Assembly: GCA_021229015.1 (NCBI GenBank)
Contig: CM037785.1
Span: forward strand, 266,221-330,220
Length of the DNA stretch: 64,000 nt
Source: Solen grandis
Lineage: Eukaryota > Mollusca > Bivalvia > Adapedonta > Solenidae
Reading direction: 5' to 3'
The translations under genes were made by a program, and so were the position numbers. Below the pieces are notes generated by a model, which saw nothing but the letters and a program-made list of their open reading frames with translations, was not told where the DNA came from and searched no databases. Shown piece after piece: positions 1 to 12,163 of the stretch (position 1 is the stretch's first letter; each line of letters begins with the position of its first letter).

Positions 1-239
1 TTTCCCCCTAAGAATCCCATAGGCTTCGGTGATGTCTCAAAGGTTCAGCGACCTTTCTGTGACACATTCCAGATCTTGTGATAAAATCTCAGAATAATCG
101 CAAAAAAAACACAAAACAATCGACAAACGCACTCTAAAATTTGTTGCTTTTTTGTTCAACCTTAGACTAAGGGTAGACTTTTGGGGGTCAAAAAAGCCAT
201 GGGACATTCCTGTGGGCATCATCATGAACCCCAAAAGTG

Positions 240-588
240 CACCCTTAATACACTCTTAATTCCATCACCAAATTCTCATAATCTCCATAATCTTCGAGAT
301 ACCTAGGATGGTTCGACACAACGATACATTCCTTAATCTGCGGGATATTCCCCGGATGATGTTTCAAATTCGATGAAGGTCTTCCCCGATCATCGGAGAA
401 ATTTCCCGAGCATCGGGAGCCATCCCCGATAATACAAGGCCATTCGTACCATAGCCAATCGAAACATTAGTGAACGTTTCAACGGACCAACCCCGAAGCT
501 TCTCATGGGACTCCTCCGTCTTTGATGCCATTGGGAGAAAATTTGTGTATTTCCACATCGCCGATTTTCTCCAGTGGGACCTAGGCAT
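240..588 (-). pseudogene. Unrecognised coding fragment, frameshifted
   Basis: Reading the minus strand from 588, a 74-codon open stretch begins MPRSHWRKSAMWKYT and ends near 364 at a TGA. A second frame continues directly in coding-like sequence (LKHHPGNIPQIKECIVV...) to a TAA near 243. The two parts join naturally if one or two bases were lost near 360-368, so I read this as one decayed coding piece of about 110 residues. I do not recognise the family and see no catalytic motif. The window edge prevents seeing what lies further downstream. It could be a transposon-derived or host gene exon. Confidence 0.3.
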
Positions 589-611
589 TAGATATAGGTG
601 TTCAAGTTAAA

Positions 612-766
612 AATATATATATATATATATATAAGCCTTCACTTTCATCACCAGATACCCTTCAGAATGCATCTCCGTAACATTAAAAGAAAATTTTCCG
701 CACCCCCCCCCCCCTCCCCCTTAGCACACACATCACATTCAGATTTTGCCAACCCCCCCCCCCCCC
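612..766. repeat. Low-complexity cluster: (TA)n and two C-tracts
   Basis: An alternating TA run lies at about 612-633, followed by C-tracts at 702-720 and 753-766. Open frames crossing this block are compositional and were not called. The rest of 770-1030 shows no feature I can support. Confidence 0.85.
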
Positions 767-1031
767 ACCGGAAAAATTCTGGATCCGGGGCTGCTTTGTT
801 TACCATCTAAATGAATACATGCAACTCTGCTGCTCGTAGTATCATGCCACTTGCCTTCTTCATGATATCCAGTGGGGCAGCACTACATATGTATCATATA
901 GGCAAATGTCCCAACAGACTGAAATACTGTCAATACAGCTATCAACTGTGTAATTTTGACGTAGACCTTATACGTGTTTTTCAGTATGTATGACTAAATA
1001 TTTTTATGGGCTTTTGTTTTTATCTCAACAG

Positions 1032-1105
1032 GGGTGAGGACATTTGTATGACGTGACAAGGCACAAAATACCGGTCTTACTAAGGAATCGTCGAGAGAAA
1101 TTTGT
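1032..1105 (+). other. Probable 5' UTR exon of the TRIM-like gene
   Basis: A 74-base segment is bounded by a good acceptor (TATCTCAACAG) and a consensus donor (GTAAGT at 1106). It has no start codon in the frame of the downstream gene. The next acceptor sits two bases upstream of the TRIM ATG, which fits a non-coding first exon. This is inferred from splice signals only. The intervening 1106-1603 contains long T-tracts (about 1326-1390) and nothing else I recognise. Confidence 0.4.
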
Positions 1106-1605
1106 GTAAGTTTTAGGAATTTGTTTTCAATCATTTTCAAATCAATACATTGAATTAAGTTTAGTTTGAATTAACTGTAAAATAATTGTTTGATTAAAAC
1201 TAGTGAATTGCATGTATGGCAGAGCTAAAGATGGGGACCACTTTTATCAAATTCCGCCTTTCGTTGTCCTATAGAATATTTCATATATACAGTACTGTTT
1301 AGACGTGCAACTGAACTGAACGCAGTTTTTTTTTTTTTTTTTTTTTTTTGTTCACTACGTTTTTTTTTTTTTTTTGTTTTTTTTTTTTCTTAAAATATTG
1401 TCCCTAGCTTGCTATTTGAAGTCCATGTTTTTTCTTTCCTCCCTAAATTAAAAAAGGCGAATATGGCATTAAGTCTGACAATAAATCCTACATTTATCTT
1501 TCCGGTATAGCAAGGGATAAAAATCTTCATGGATAATTTAGTTAATTCTTAAAGAACATTAGATTTGCCTTTCTTTAATTGTTTTTTTTTATTTTCCCTA
1601 ACAGC

Positions 1606-3130
1606 ATGGCGACCAGCTGGGACTCCATAGAGACAAGTTCGGACTCTTACACTCCGCCCTACTGTGATGATCACAAGAGCAATCTCATCACAACGTTCTG
1701 CGAGGAACACCAAACATTGATATGCTTACAATGTACCAATTTAACACACCGGAAATGTGTAAAGACCTCGCTAAGTGATAAAAGCAGTAAGATGAATAAA
1801 TGTCAGGTGGACAATATGTTGACGAAGATGAAAGAAATAAAACAAAACGTTGAGAAATTACTATCCAGGGGTAAAGATGCTGATATTTTGGTTGAAGAGG
1901 CAGAAAAGTCTGTCAGTGATGTCAGAAAATTTAGGAGAGGAATAAATGAAACGATTGATGATCTTGAGAAAAAGGCTTACAAGGCAATTGAAGACGCTAG
2001 ACGCTAAAAAGGCAAAGGAATCAGAATCAGATTTGAAGGATCACGTGACTACATGTGAATATATTTTGAAGCAAGTTGACGAAAGTATCAAGGAAATGCA
2101 AGACTTTCAGTCCTCAATGAATAAAGAAATTATGTTTATCGGACTCACAAAGTCATCTGGTAAAGTCAAGGAAATGGAGAAGATTATAACAGAAGTAGAG
2201 TCGGAAGCTACTATATCATGTCAGCTGACTTTCGAACCCAACAAAGTCATAGAAAATCTCTTACAGCAGGTGACTGAGCTCGGTCACGTGATTACCACCT
2301 TTCAAAGCAGTGATGTATCCAGCGAAGGGAATATACTTGAAATGACAGTTTCTAGTAAACAAGACATCAACATTAACACAGATTTGATATCTGGTTCAAC
2401 ATTTCTGCCCAGTGGTGATCTTGTTTTATGTGACTATGATAACAATAAGTTACATCTGTATAGCCCCACCTTCACCTCTAAGGAGAATGTAGATCTACCA
2501 TCAAGACCATGGGACGTCTGTACAGTAGCTGATACAGAGGTTGTCGTCACGTTACCAGGGCAACAGAAGATTCAGTTTGTCTCTGTACAGCCGCGGCTGA
2601 GCCTCGGAAAATCATTGAGAGTAGATAGGAAATGTTTCGGTATAGACTGTCATGGCGGCATGATGTACGTCACGTGTCACGACGACCCGGGTAATGGAGA
2701 AGTACTGGTGATGACGATGGATGGACAGATACAGAGGAGACTCGGGCTGGTACAAGGACGGTACATGTTTACAGGCCCATACTATGTACGTGTCAGTCGC
2801 TATAGTGACCGTGTTTATGTAACAGACTTTGCTACCAACACCGTAACATGTCTGACACAAAATGGCGATTTGGTCTATCAGTATAAACACAAGGATTTAT
2901 CTTATCCTAAAGACATTCACGTAGACAGTCAGGACAACATACTTGTAAGTGGGGCTAAGTCTAACAACATTCATCGTGTAGATAAGCAGGGTACTCACCA
3001 CTCCATACTGGTCAGTCAGAGTGATGGGGTAGTAATGCCGTACTGTCTCTCATACCGGGACACTGATGGGGCGTTGTTTGTAGGAATGTTAAGTAAACCT
3101 GCTGATAAGGTGTTCTGGCTGAAGAAGTAA
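1606..3130 (+). CDS. TRIM-like protein: B-box, coiled coil, beta-propeller (one frameshift)
   Basis: The likely start is the ATG at 1606, just after a polypyrimidine tract and AG at 1603-1604. Residues 20-51 form a B-box 2 zinc site (C20, H23, C32, H35, C40, C43, H48, C51). A long charged coiled coil follows. From about nucleotide 2340 to the stop come repeated strand motifs such as LPSGDLVLCDYDNNKLHLY and VYVTDFATNTVTCL, typical of the NHL/six-bladed propeller end of TRIM2/3/56-like proteins. No RING finger is visible before the B-box, as in many mollusc TRIM-like proteins, so ligase activity cannot be assumed. The frame shifts by +1 around 1993-2000, in the coiled coil, where an extra G fits. 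Without it the protein would be about 507 residues. The 1-base slip in otherwise intact sequence may be an assembly error or a recent pseudogene. Such genes are greatly expanded in bivalves and are often linked to innate immunity. Confidence 0.85.
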
Positions 3131-3231
3131 TGAAGAAGTAATTGCACGGCGGATCACCGCCAGGCATATTGTATTTGCTTCGTAGATTGTCTATGGACAC
3201 GAAAACGAGGCTGTTTCGCCTCTTTTATAAT

Positions 3232-3237
3232 AATAAA
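3232..3237 (+). promoter_or_regulatory. Poly(A) signal AATAAA of the TRIM-like gene
   Basis: A canonical AATAAA lies about 100 bases after the TRIM-like stop codon, at a distance suited to a short 3' UTR. Confidence 0.5.
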
Positions 3238-3239
3238 TA

Positions 3240-4679
3240 CTTTTTTCATGAATTTGTACAATTTTAAGTTAAAATTGTATGTAGTTCGTATTTTTTTTCA
3301 CTTTGGATCATGTTTATTGTAAGTATAAGTAAAACACATTAGTTTTGAAAAGAGTTTTAATTTCGAAATTGTGTAGTGAGGTTATACTTCTTAGAGATTA
3401 TATATGTTACGTAAAATGTTCTAGATAGGAAGGTATGATAATACATTACTCTGGGTTTGTTATTCATTTATTAATTCTAGCCAAAAAAGTATTTATTGAT
3501 ACCTTGCTTAAAGTGAAAGCGTAACAAAATCAGTATTAATATATTTGATTGGAAAATAATCGATGGCACTTTGGCATCGAGATTACTTATCTATTAATAT
3601 TTGTTTTACCAAGATTTGTCATAGATGTTAGTTATTTCAGTATTATTTCTATAATCAACAAGTTTTGAACTATTGTGGTAATTGTCATCAACTATCATTT
3701 ATTTAAAAGGGTTTGATGTTTTTAATTCTGATATGTAACGAAAGTATGGTAAATTGTTTACAATTTGACAATTTGACAATATTGAAGATCTGTCTTCGAC
3801 TCCTACAGTATTTTGTGTTTTGTAAGAATGAGAATATCAGTACATAGAGTTACGATTATAAACATATAAACATCTTTTATATGATTTAATGTGAGTTTTT
3901 TTCTGATCTTATCTCGAGCCAGAATGTATCTCGGTACTTTTTTGCAAGCCTCGAGAAAGTTGTGTCTGTTCAAAGGAAAACATGCATGTAATCACAAACT
4001 AAACGAACTTTTAATTTGATTGTTATATTCTTATTATCTGTATAGAGGGATGGGTTTGGAAGAGTTATAAAAAACAACAACATTAAATACCATTAATATT
4101 GGGCTGAGGCTATGATGAAATATGTTCAGTTTCTGCAATAAATGTAGCCAAAAAGCAAGCAAATAAGGGGGTAGGCAAAGTATTTATAGCAGTTATTTGC
4201 ATCTGATCCCACAAGCACCCAAGGGGTGGGTATATATGTCAGTTTTGTGAATGATAGATAGGCTTACAGGCACATGCCAGATAAGCAGAATCATTCAACA
4301 CCAATTATTTTGCATTTGAACCACTTTGGGCTGGAACCCAGGCAGGGACATTATTTTTTACATCTCTCATGATGACATCATTTCTGGGTATGATAGGATT
4401 TTAAAACAAAAAATTAAATTAATGCACCGACTGTCTTTGATTTATGTTTTTGGCATATGATATGATTTAGTCTCCCAAACAAAGTTTTGTCTCCAGAAAT
4501 CCAGTCAGTGCTTCTTCGTAGTGCTCAACTTATGGTATTAATCGATACAATTGTGTATCGACTGTAAACATGGCTTTGATGGATGTGAGAAAAAATAAAT
4601 ATTTTAAGTTAGCTAAGAAATAAACAACCTGTGTCAAGCAAAAACATATCCTATCTAAACAATATCTTTGTACCCACCA
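3240..4679. other. AT-rich intergenic stretch, nothing supported
   Basis: This stretch has no long open frame, no inverted ends and no array that I can support. A second AATAAA near 4137 has no gene attached. Confidence 0.5.
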
Positions 4680-4995
4680 AAACAACCATAAATGTGGATG
4701 GAACTTCACTGGGATGTGTTGTCCATGTTATGACTACTGGCCAGATTTTAAAATAAGTTGGTACAGATGTTCCATGGGTCAACCTCTACCAAAGTTGCTA
4801 AAATTATTCTGATCCATTAAAAAACATGGCCGCCAGGGGCGTGGCTTATTTGCCTTTTATGTATATAGGGAAAACTTTACAGGGATCATCTCCTTTAAAA
4901 CTACTGGCCAGATTTCAAAATGTTTTTATACAGACTGATGTTCCTTGGGTATTCGTATACTCAGGTGAGCGATCCAGGGCCATCAATTTGTTTAC
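4680..4995 (+). repeat. 3' part of a hairpin-headed repeat (AGCTCA superfamily)
   Basis: The sequence matches monomers of the element at 53808-55586 (for example CATGGCCGCCAGGGGCG and GGTACAGATGTTCC). It ends with the family terminus CTCAGGTGAGCGA, AGGGCCATCA and TTGTTT. The 5' hairpin is missing, so the copy is truncated. Confidence 0.75.
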
Positions 4996-5149
4996 CTGTT
5001 GACCCACATAAAAATTATTATCAGACTGTTTTTTCTTTCCCGCCGTGCTTATTTCAATGTGCTGCCACAGGCAGCACTTTTGTACTTGTATGTCGACTGT
5101 TTTATCAGGATTAATACCACCAAGACAACCTTGAAGTATTGTTTCAAAT

Positions 5150-5250
5150 ATATAAAGTCAGACACTCTTGTTACATGGTGCGAGCATTTGAGAGTCAGGC
5201 CGGAACTCGAACCGGGGACCGCTTGATTGCAGGGCTAGCATGTCACCAAA
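5150..5250 (-). repeat. tRNA-derived SINE head (minus)
   Basis: On the minus strand a B-box-like GGTTCGAGTTCC and surrounding tRNA-like sequence are visible. The acceptor stem does not pair, so it is not a functional tRNA. Confidence 0.5.
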
Positions 5251-6890
5251 CAAGAAATGTATCTGCTTAACATACATTCAACTCCATATTTAAGATTGTA
5301 AGATAATTCACAGTCATGTATTTTGATTGGTTTGGTTGCAGTAAATCGTGTTTCATGTTTTCCACGTGATCTTCGTGTCTATATTTGTCGGTAAAATCTA
5401 TATTTAGCTCAACTCGACTCTAGGTTACACAGTTACTCTGTACAAAACATTCATGTATATTCTAAATATGATGATAGACTTGGGTGCTCGTTTTCCTATT
5501 TAATAGATAATTACAGTTTTTAAAACTTCTACTGTTTATATACGTGAATATATTTCTTTATTTTTACTCTTTATTTTCACATATTTTATGTAGCAAAACG
5601 TGCTCAAATCGAAAATGGAAAAAAATGATAAGTCACCGACCTCGTTTTTATGAAACGTTCACTGGCCTTTGTACATGTAGGCTGTATCCAGAGGTGTAGG
5701 GGATAATGTGACTTGATTTTGTCATATGTTTGTAAAAGAATTTGTACAGATTTTATCACACACATGTTAAATATGGTCCTTCATTTTGATTAAATTCTTA
5801 TCAATACATTTATGAAGAATTTATCTATTAATTAACATTTCCAGACGCTCTAAAACAGCTCGTTCACAGATGATCGGTAGAATAGATAAAGACAAAATAA
5901 ATGACTACTCTAATTGTTGGGGTAGGCAAAGTGTTTGTTTCCTGATCGGTAGAATTAAAAAAAAAACTACTCTCCTCGTTAAAGTTTTTGTTCCTGACAG
6001 TGTAGATAACATTGTAAAGGGAAAGGCTATTTTCAGTCAAAATTAGTGTACGGTATCCCTGAAGCAGATGCTTGTGGTACCACGTGACACTTTCTGCAAT
6101 ATGGCTTCTTCGCCAGTTCAGGGTAGTTATTTCTTAACTTCGGCCTATAACGTTAGCGCATGTGCGAAACGTTAATAAGATCAGCCAAGTGATGGTAACT
6201 GAAAATAAAAAATCTAAATACAGGTTTTATAATTTTCAATATAGTTTCAATACCCTCTGTGACGGTAAACCCTGTGATGGGGAAACCATCCGTACTTTAC
6301 GACCATTGATGGTTGCATTTGATGACCATGCGTCTGTTGATGAGTATTGATAGACGTAATACACATTGTAAAATATAAATTTCCGTCAGTGACCATCTGT
6401 GAAGGAGCTGTTTCAACATTGTATTAATTTGTACTTTGTAGAATCAATTTACGCCTTCTTTTGCATTCTGTAATATGATTTATGCTTATGTTACCAGGTC
6501 AGTATGTATATATATATATGCAATTATAAATATTACTAATCTTGTTTGATTTTTTATCCCTCGCTTACTAATCACCATTACTTTTGCGTTTGAGTTTGAA
6601 TTCTGCAACTATTTGACCATGAACGTTTATATTGAGTACAGAAGTGGGTATGTGTGACCGTGTGTGTGTGTGTGTGTGTAAAAGTGATAATTTATATAAC
6701 TGAAGGTATTAGTACCAACTGCAAAGTTGAAGACAAGTGACCTGATACCTCACATTACCAAACATATATTACGGTTATGGCATTTACTATATGTATTAAT
6801 TGTTCCGATTTGTGCATATATGCATACACAGTGGTCACTGCACAGGACGCAAAATAAATATTGAGAGAAAACAAGGGTCGTGTGTTCGAC
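5251..6890. other. Intergenic, only a (TG)n microsatellite
   Basis: A TG run lies at about 6659-6679 and a short TA run near 6510. The 62-codon open frame at 6162-6350 has no recognisable motif and was not called. Nothing else is supported. Confidence 0.45.
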
Positions 6891-6894
6891 TCCT

Positions 6895-7206
6895 GGTTTG
6901 TTTGTTGGGTTTAACGTATCAACGACAGTATTTCAGTCATCTGGAGATGATGTCTACCTGAGACAGATATAGTGCTGCAACCCTGAAGTTTCACGCCGTA
7001 GATATGTGGCATGATACCACACGCAGTCACATTATCCTAACACCGGGCCAACCAGTTCAGCAATAACCCTTATAAAACAGTTATGCTGAGTGCTATAAAA
7101 GTACCATTTTTACGATTTTGGTATGTCGCCGTATGCGGCCGGAGATCGAACCCACGACCATCCGCTCCCGAGGCGGACGCTCTATCCACTCAGCTGCCGG
7201 TCGACC
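6895..7206 (-). repeat. Near full-length tRNA-derived SINE (minus)
   Basis: Read on the minus strand, 7206-7130 is a tRNA-like head with A-box (GAGTGGATAGAGCG) and B-box (GGTTCGATCTCC). The body contains GTGTGGTATCATGCCACAT-like sequence. The 3' part has GTAGACATCATCTCC and TGACTGAAATACTGTC. The same body is found on the plus strand at 36973-37215. Confidence 0.75.
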
Positions 7207-7489
7207 TTTGGTCTCGTCACCAAATTTGTTTGATTTTTTTATCTTACAATTTAAACTTTGCTGTTTTGAACAGAATCTGGGCCACAGTATTGTATAAGCA
7301 AACAGAAGTCCCAGATCAGGCAGTTCCTGGAAGTTAATATCTAATCTAGATTGCTAAGGCGTCAAATGCGTCTATATGGATTAAAGGGTAAATTTTGAAT
7401 TTATGTAGATCTTATAGTTCTTGTAGTTCTTATACAAAGTATACTAATTACTCTCGACGGTTCCTGGGTTGGACCAGTACTTGGCGCCT

Positions 7490-7600
7490 TGGAAGGCCAT
7501 GAAAAATCCTTGCCCCAAATGGGATTCGAACCAATAACTTTCGAATCTCCAGTCAGGTATGTCAAAACTAGACGACGGCGCTCTATTTACTTTTGTTAGT
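7490..7600 (-). repeat. tRNA-derived SINE head fragment (minus)
   Basis: The minus strand carries a B-box-like GGTTCGAATCCC preceded by tRNA-like sequence. The stems do not pair as in a functional tRNA. It lies just outside the left end of the P-type transposon. Confidence 0.5.
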
Positions 7601-7652
7601 TATGGTCCTGGCAAATCGGGCATCTTCCAGTAATTATTGTTCGACATTAGGA

Positions 7653-7866
7653 CATTGAAGCCCGGTGACTAATTTTTCTTTTTTTTTTATATAATTTAAT
7701 TATTTCCCTACCTATTTTACCCCTCCAAAGCATAAAAAGCAAAAGTAAAGTAAAAATATCGATATTAAGTTTCAGCATTTTGCATCCGTTTCTCGGTATT
7801 CTATTAAGCCTCAAGGAGTGACACCCGCCATTGTTTTCGCAACGTTGTCGCAGAGTAACATCCCTT
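7653..7866 (+). repeat. Left terminal inverted repeat of the P-type element
   Basis: This is matched by the reverse complement of 18040-18097 plus 19518-19657, with few mismatches. Shared blocks include CGGTGACTA/CGTTGACTA, CCCTACCTATTTTACCCCTC, GCATCCGTTTCTCGGTATTC, CTCAAGGAGTGACACCCGCC and GTTGTCGCAGAGTAAC. The helicase ATG lies about 110 bases inside it. Confidence 0.88.
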
Positions 7867-7978
7867 TGAAAAACCTATCCAGCTTTATCCGTTGTTGGTT
7901 CCCGTTTCTATAGTGCGGCGCAGTTGAGTAACAGGAAAATACTCGTGGGATGTTTTTTGACATATCGCGGGAAACAAT

Positions 7979-10585
7979 ATGGATGAAGACCAAACTTCAG
8001 CATATGAGGTAATAATAACAGGGCACAATTGCGTCCTGTTAGGACAGGCTGGAACGGGCAAAACCTATACTGTCAAAGAATGTTCTAAATATCTAGAAAC
8101 CTGTGGCAAGGCAGTAGCCATTACATCTTACACTGGCATATCTGGGTTGCAATGCACGAACTTTGGCTACTCTGCAATGACACTTCATCGTTTTGCAGGG
8201 TTAGAGGATGGTCGTCATTCAAATGAAAACCTTGCTCATTTGATTTTAACTGATGAGCGTTACCTCTCAACAAAAACTCGAATTTTAGAAACGGATGTCC
8301 TTATTATAGATGAAGTGTCTATGGTCAGTAAGAGTGTGTTTGAAAGCGTAGAATATTTATGTAGAAAGGTCAGAAACATTGATTTATATTTTGGTGGATT
8401 ACAAGTAGTACTCAGTGGTGATTTTTATCAATTGCCACCTATTGCTGATGAACTGTATGGTGACAAAGGACGGTTCTGTTTTGAATGTGAATGGTTTTAT
8501 GCTGCATTTCCCCACATCATTAATCTGTCAAAAGTTCACAGGCAGGCAGAGACAAATTTGATAAAATGTGTTAATGAATTGGAAATAGTTTCTCCAAGTG
8601 AGGAAACCAATGAGTTTATAAAAAATTTAAACAGGCCTCTCCCTCATGAATCTATTGATCGCACAGTGAAATTGTACGCCCGAAATATTGATGCTGATTT
8701 ATATAATTTTGAAAAACTCAACACAATTGATGGAGAAATGAAAGTATTCGAATCTGAAGATTATGGTGACCATCATTACTTGAAAAAATGTTGGTACCTA
8801 AAAAACTTATATTAAAGAAATCAGCACAAGTTATGTTGTTAAAAAATCTAAGTGAAGAGTTATTATTACTTTAACTTTAAAAATTGTATTGCAAGGAGAT
8901 TGCAGTTTCCTATAAAGCTTACATATGCGTTAACAATTCACAAGTCTCAGGGTATGTCTTTGCCATTTGTAGAAATTGACTGTATGCATGCTAGCTTTCC
9001 TGGTCAATTGGAAGTAGCAGTTGGGCGTGCTATAAAAAACACTGGTTTGCGAATACTGAACTACAAACCAAGTTTGTGTAAGAAACACCCACCTAAATTA
9101 AGCCAGTTCTATGACAGCATTGTTTTTTTGCAACAGTTACAGAAAGACTTGAAATGTTGCAGACTTACTGATCTGAAATTTCCAGACAAATTACCTATTC
9201 TTAACATAGATGTAAGTGATTCTGATCATGCAGAGCTAGACACCTCTATCAGTGTAGCTAATGATATAGAAAAAGAAGAACAGGTTTTATCTGTTCACAG
9301 TTACTTTTATACAGATGAACAGACTACAGATGCAGAACATACATATTGTGCATCTTCAGTCTATAATGATGCAAAGCAAACATTTGAAAAAGCATTAGGA
9401 GACTTTAATGATACACCAGCGGAATCTAAAGCTTGCATATCTTGTGACAAAATTCTCAAAGATAAGGTTGAGGTGACAGATTGGTATCGCATGCAGTGTA
9501 TTGAAGTTGTCAATATTTATGAACAGTGTTGCTCAGCTGCTCCAGGTAGTCTTAAACAGAAACAGTTTACAGACTTTTACTCTTCATTCAACAGATATAT
9601 TACTTCAGACACCTTTAAAGACCTTTCAGAAAAATTACATTTTTGTGACTTTTCACACCAGATATTAACATCAGTCATGTTTATTATTCAGGCAAACCTC
9701 TTGTCGCAGAAGGCTGAATCTGTGAATGCTGAATGCAGAGAATTAAATGTTTTTCCAGTAACTGATTCACAGATTTCTCCAGCAGGGAAAGATAAAATTA
9801 GATACATAGGTGGGTATTGAATAGCCAAATGTAGGTTCAGATTTGTCAGATCTATTAAGTCTGCATTATTTGTACCAGGGATGGAAGATGAAATCAAATG
9901 TTTGAAGTCTAAAATTGATTTGTTAGACAATATTGCAGTAAATGCAAGTGAAATTAGATTAATTTCAGTTTACACCGATATCTTAGAGGAAACCTCAAGG
10001 AAGCAAAACATTCGGGAGAGTTTGACAAATATTTCAGATCCTACATTTGAGTTTTTTGTTTCCTTAGAAGCAAAAGCCAGGCAGTTACTAACATACAATA
10101 ACTTAGTTAAGGAATCCAAACATCTGTTCAGATATGTGATAGATAATATAGTATCAGATAGCAACTTATTTGAGTGCTTCGTACAGAAATGTGTTTCAGG
10201 CTCACCTGATGGTGGACATTGTTTTCTAGATGTCACTACATCTGTTGTACAGGAAGTAGTCAGCTTCCTATCACTGACTTGTTCATCTATTCACATTTTG
10301 TATGAGAATATGGTCAGACTATTTGTAACTGTAGCCTTTTCACAGTTTAGGACAGATTATTTAAGAGTCATGAAGAAAGAGAAAGGGAAAGCTCTGAGGA
10401 AGAAGGTTATGGAAAAGAAATCAAATAATCTGGAGCCTTTAACATTTCAGTCAATAGTTTTAGATTCATTCCAAGGAAAGACTGTGTCTCACTTGGAGTT
10501 GAAAACAATGGCCATGGAATGTAGTGGAATGTTGATGAAATTCAAGAAAACTGAACTCTTGCAATTGCTGAAGCATACCACCTAA
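7979..10585 (+). pseudogene. PIF1-like helicase of the P-type element, disrupted
   Basis: The ATG at 7979 opens a superfamily 1B helicase. Walker A is GQAGTGKT at residues 22-29, Walker B is LIIDEVSM with D111-E112, followed by LSGDFYQLPP and VHRQ. The later motifs are VMLLKNL (near 8860, a different frame) and LTYALTIHKSQG with VAVGRA (8925-9035). Around 8790-8860 the frame slips, and the segment normally found between VMLLKNL and the IHKSQG motif appears largely deleted. A further in-frame TGA at 9818-9820 follows a YIGGY motif, after which the same frame stays open to 10585. Intact, it would be a protein of about 870 residues or more with a helicase N-half and a helical C-half I do not recognise. 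No large N-terminal Rep domain is present, which argues against a Helitron. The role, presumably DNA unwinding during transposition, is inferred. Confidence 0.82.
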
Positions 10586-12163
10586 AATGTACAACAAAAA
10601 TGACAAAAGATAAATTAAAATCTTATTGCAGAAAATAACTTGTTAATATAATAAAATAAATAAAAGAAAATAGCATGTTAACTCCTAATTCATTGATTGC
10701 AGAAGAAACCAAAACACCAAAGTGAATGACCTGAAATTCCAAGAGCCAAACATACAGACTGCTCTAAGAATGAGGTCCTGGATGTTTAATCAGAACCAGC
10801 TAAGCGAGTTTACAAAACAGTGTTGTGATATCTTCTGAAGTATGTAATGCTTGTAAAGCCTAGTACCAGAATATAGAACTGTGTGCAGATGCTTAACATT
10901 TTGAGAGAGAGAGAGAGAGAGAGAGAGCCATCTCTCATCAGAGTACAGCTGAGGCACTTCATATATTTATAACATTTATCATTATGTATAGTCATGACAT
11001 TTAGCCTCTGTGGATTCAAGGCCCATGAGGGTAACTTAGATTTTTTGTGAGGACGCATTTCTGTCAGCATGTAATCCAGTAGCTCTTGTACACTCAGGTT
11101 CCTTCATCTGACAGAACATTGATGTATGATTGAAATACTGCAATGATTTACTATTTATTGTGCAACAGGTGTGTAACCGACTTTGAGCTTGTTTAATGTT
11201 AAATTTATTATTGTGCATGTCAAATACATGTATTTTTGATAGCAAAATTTTATTTTGATATATTTGACAGTCACACAGAATTATTTGTATTGTTTTGTTT
11301 AAATGCAGTATTTTTTAAGGTTAATACTATTTATCATTATCCCTAATGAATGACACTTGTGAATCCTTGCAGACATCATAAAACCAGGTCAGCCTGTATG
11401 TAATGTATTTATCAGTGTTATACCCCAGTGGAAAGGTGTTGAGCGACCCAGGAAAACTTGACTTTAATATTCATGTTATTTCATTATTATTATCAATAGT
11501 TTTGCAATTTAATACAGACAAGTTAGATGGCTTGACTGATCTATTTTTTAATTATTTCCACTTTTTGACTTAGTAATTTTGGTTTAAGTTTGTATAAAAC
11601 ATGTTCATGCATATATCTAAGCAATCATGATTTCCATTGGTTTGAAACTTTATAAATATGTTCAGGTGCATCATGTCATGTCATCACATTAGATAACTTG
11701 ATTGATCTTTTTAAATGAATTATTTCCTCTTTTGGAAAATTTGGTTGAGATATTATATGCAACTTACTTTTATGCTTGCTCATTTATCAGTAATCAGAAA
11801 CTTGATTGAATTGAAACTTCATATATGTGCAAAGAGGCATCATGTCATCAAGTAAGATAACTCTTGCTTGAATTATTTTGACTACTATAGGCTATACGAG
11901 AGCTGTTGTACAGACAAAAAAAGGCTTCAGAAAAGTCAAGTCAAGCTTGTTGATTTAAGGACCTTTAATGTATAAACTTGAAAGTTTGTGAATAAAAGTG
12001 TTTATCAAGTATGCTTTTGTACAGTTCTGCAATATACATATGTTACAAATTACCATTAGTAGTGCATGTAAAAATAAATACTTCTCTCCTAGCTATATTA
12101 TTCTTTAACATGTCTAGGTCAATGGACTCTCTCAGAGTGAAATGACTAATACATTTTTTATTC
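10586..12163. other. Convergent 3' region between helicase and transposase
   Basis: A cluster of AATAAA-like signals near 10650 follows the helicase stop. A (GA)n run lies at about 10902-10928. 11580-11900 has weak similarity to the monomers of the repeat at 59319-60746 (for example TTTGAAACTTTATAAATATG), suggesting an old insertion. On the minus strand an AATAAA equivalent lies at 12157-12162, beside the transposase stop. Confidence 0.5.

Noticed and set aside
2612..2890. Minus-strand frame inside the TRIM-like gene
   Set aside because: It is a shadow of the beta-propeller coding strand.
7979..10585. Helitron
   Set aside because: A PIF1-like helicase is present but there is no Rep domain. 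The ends are long inverted repeats with an 8-bp TSD, and a P-type transposase lies inside.
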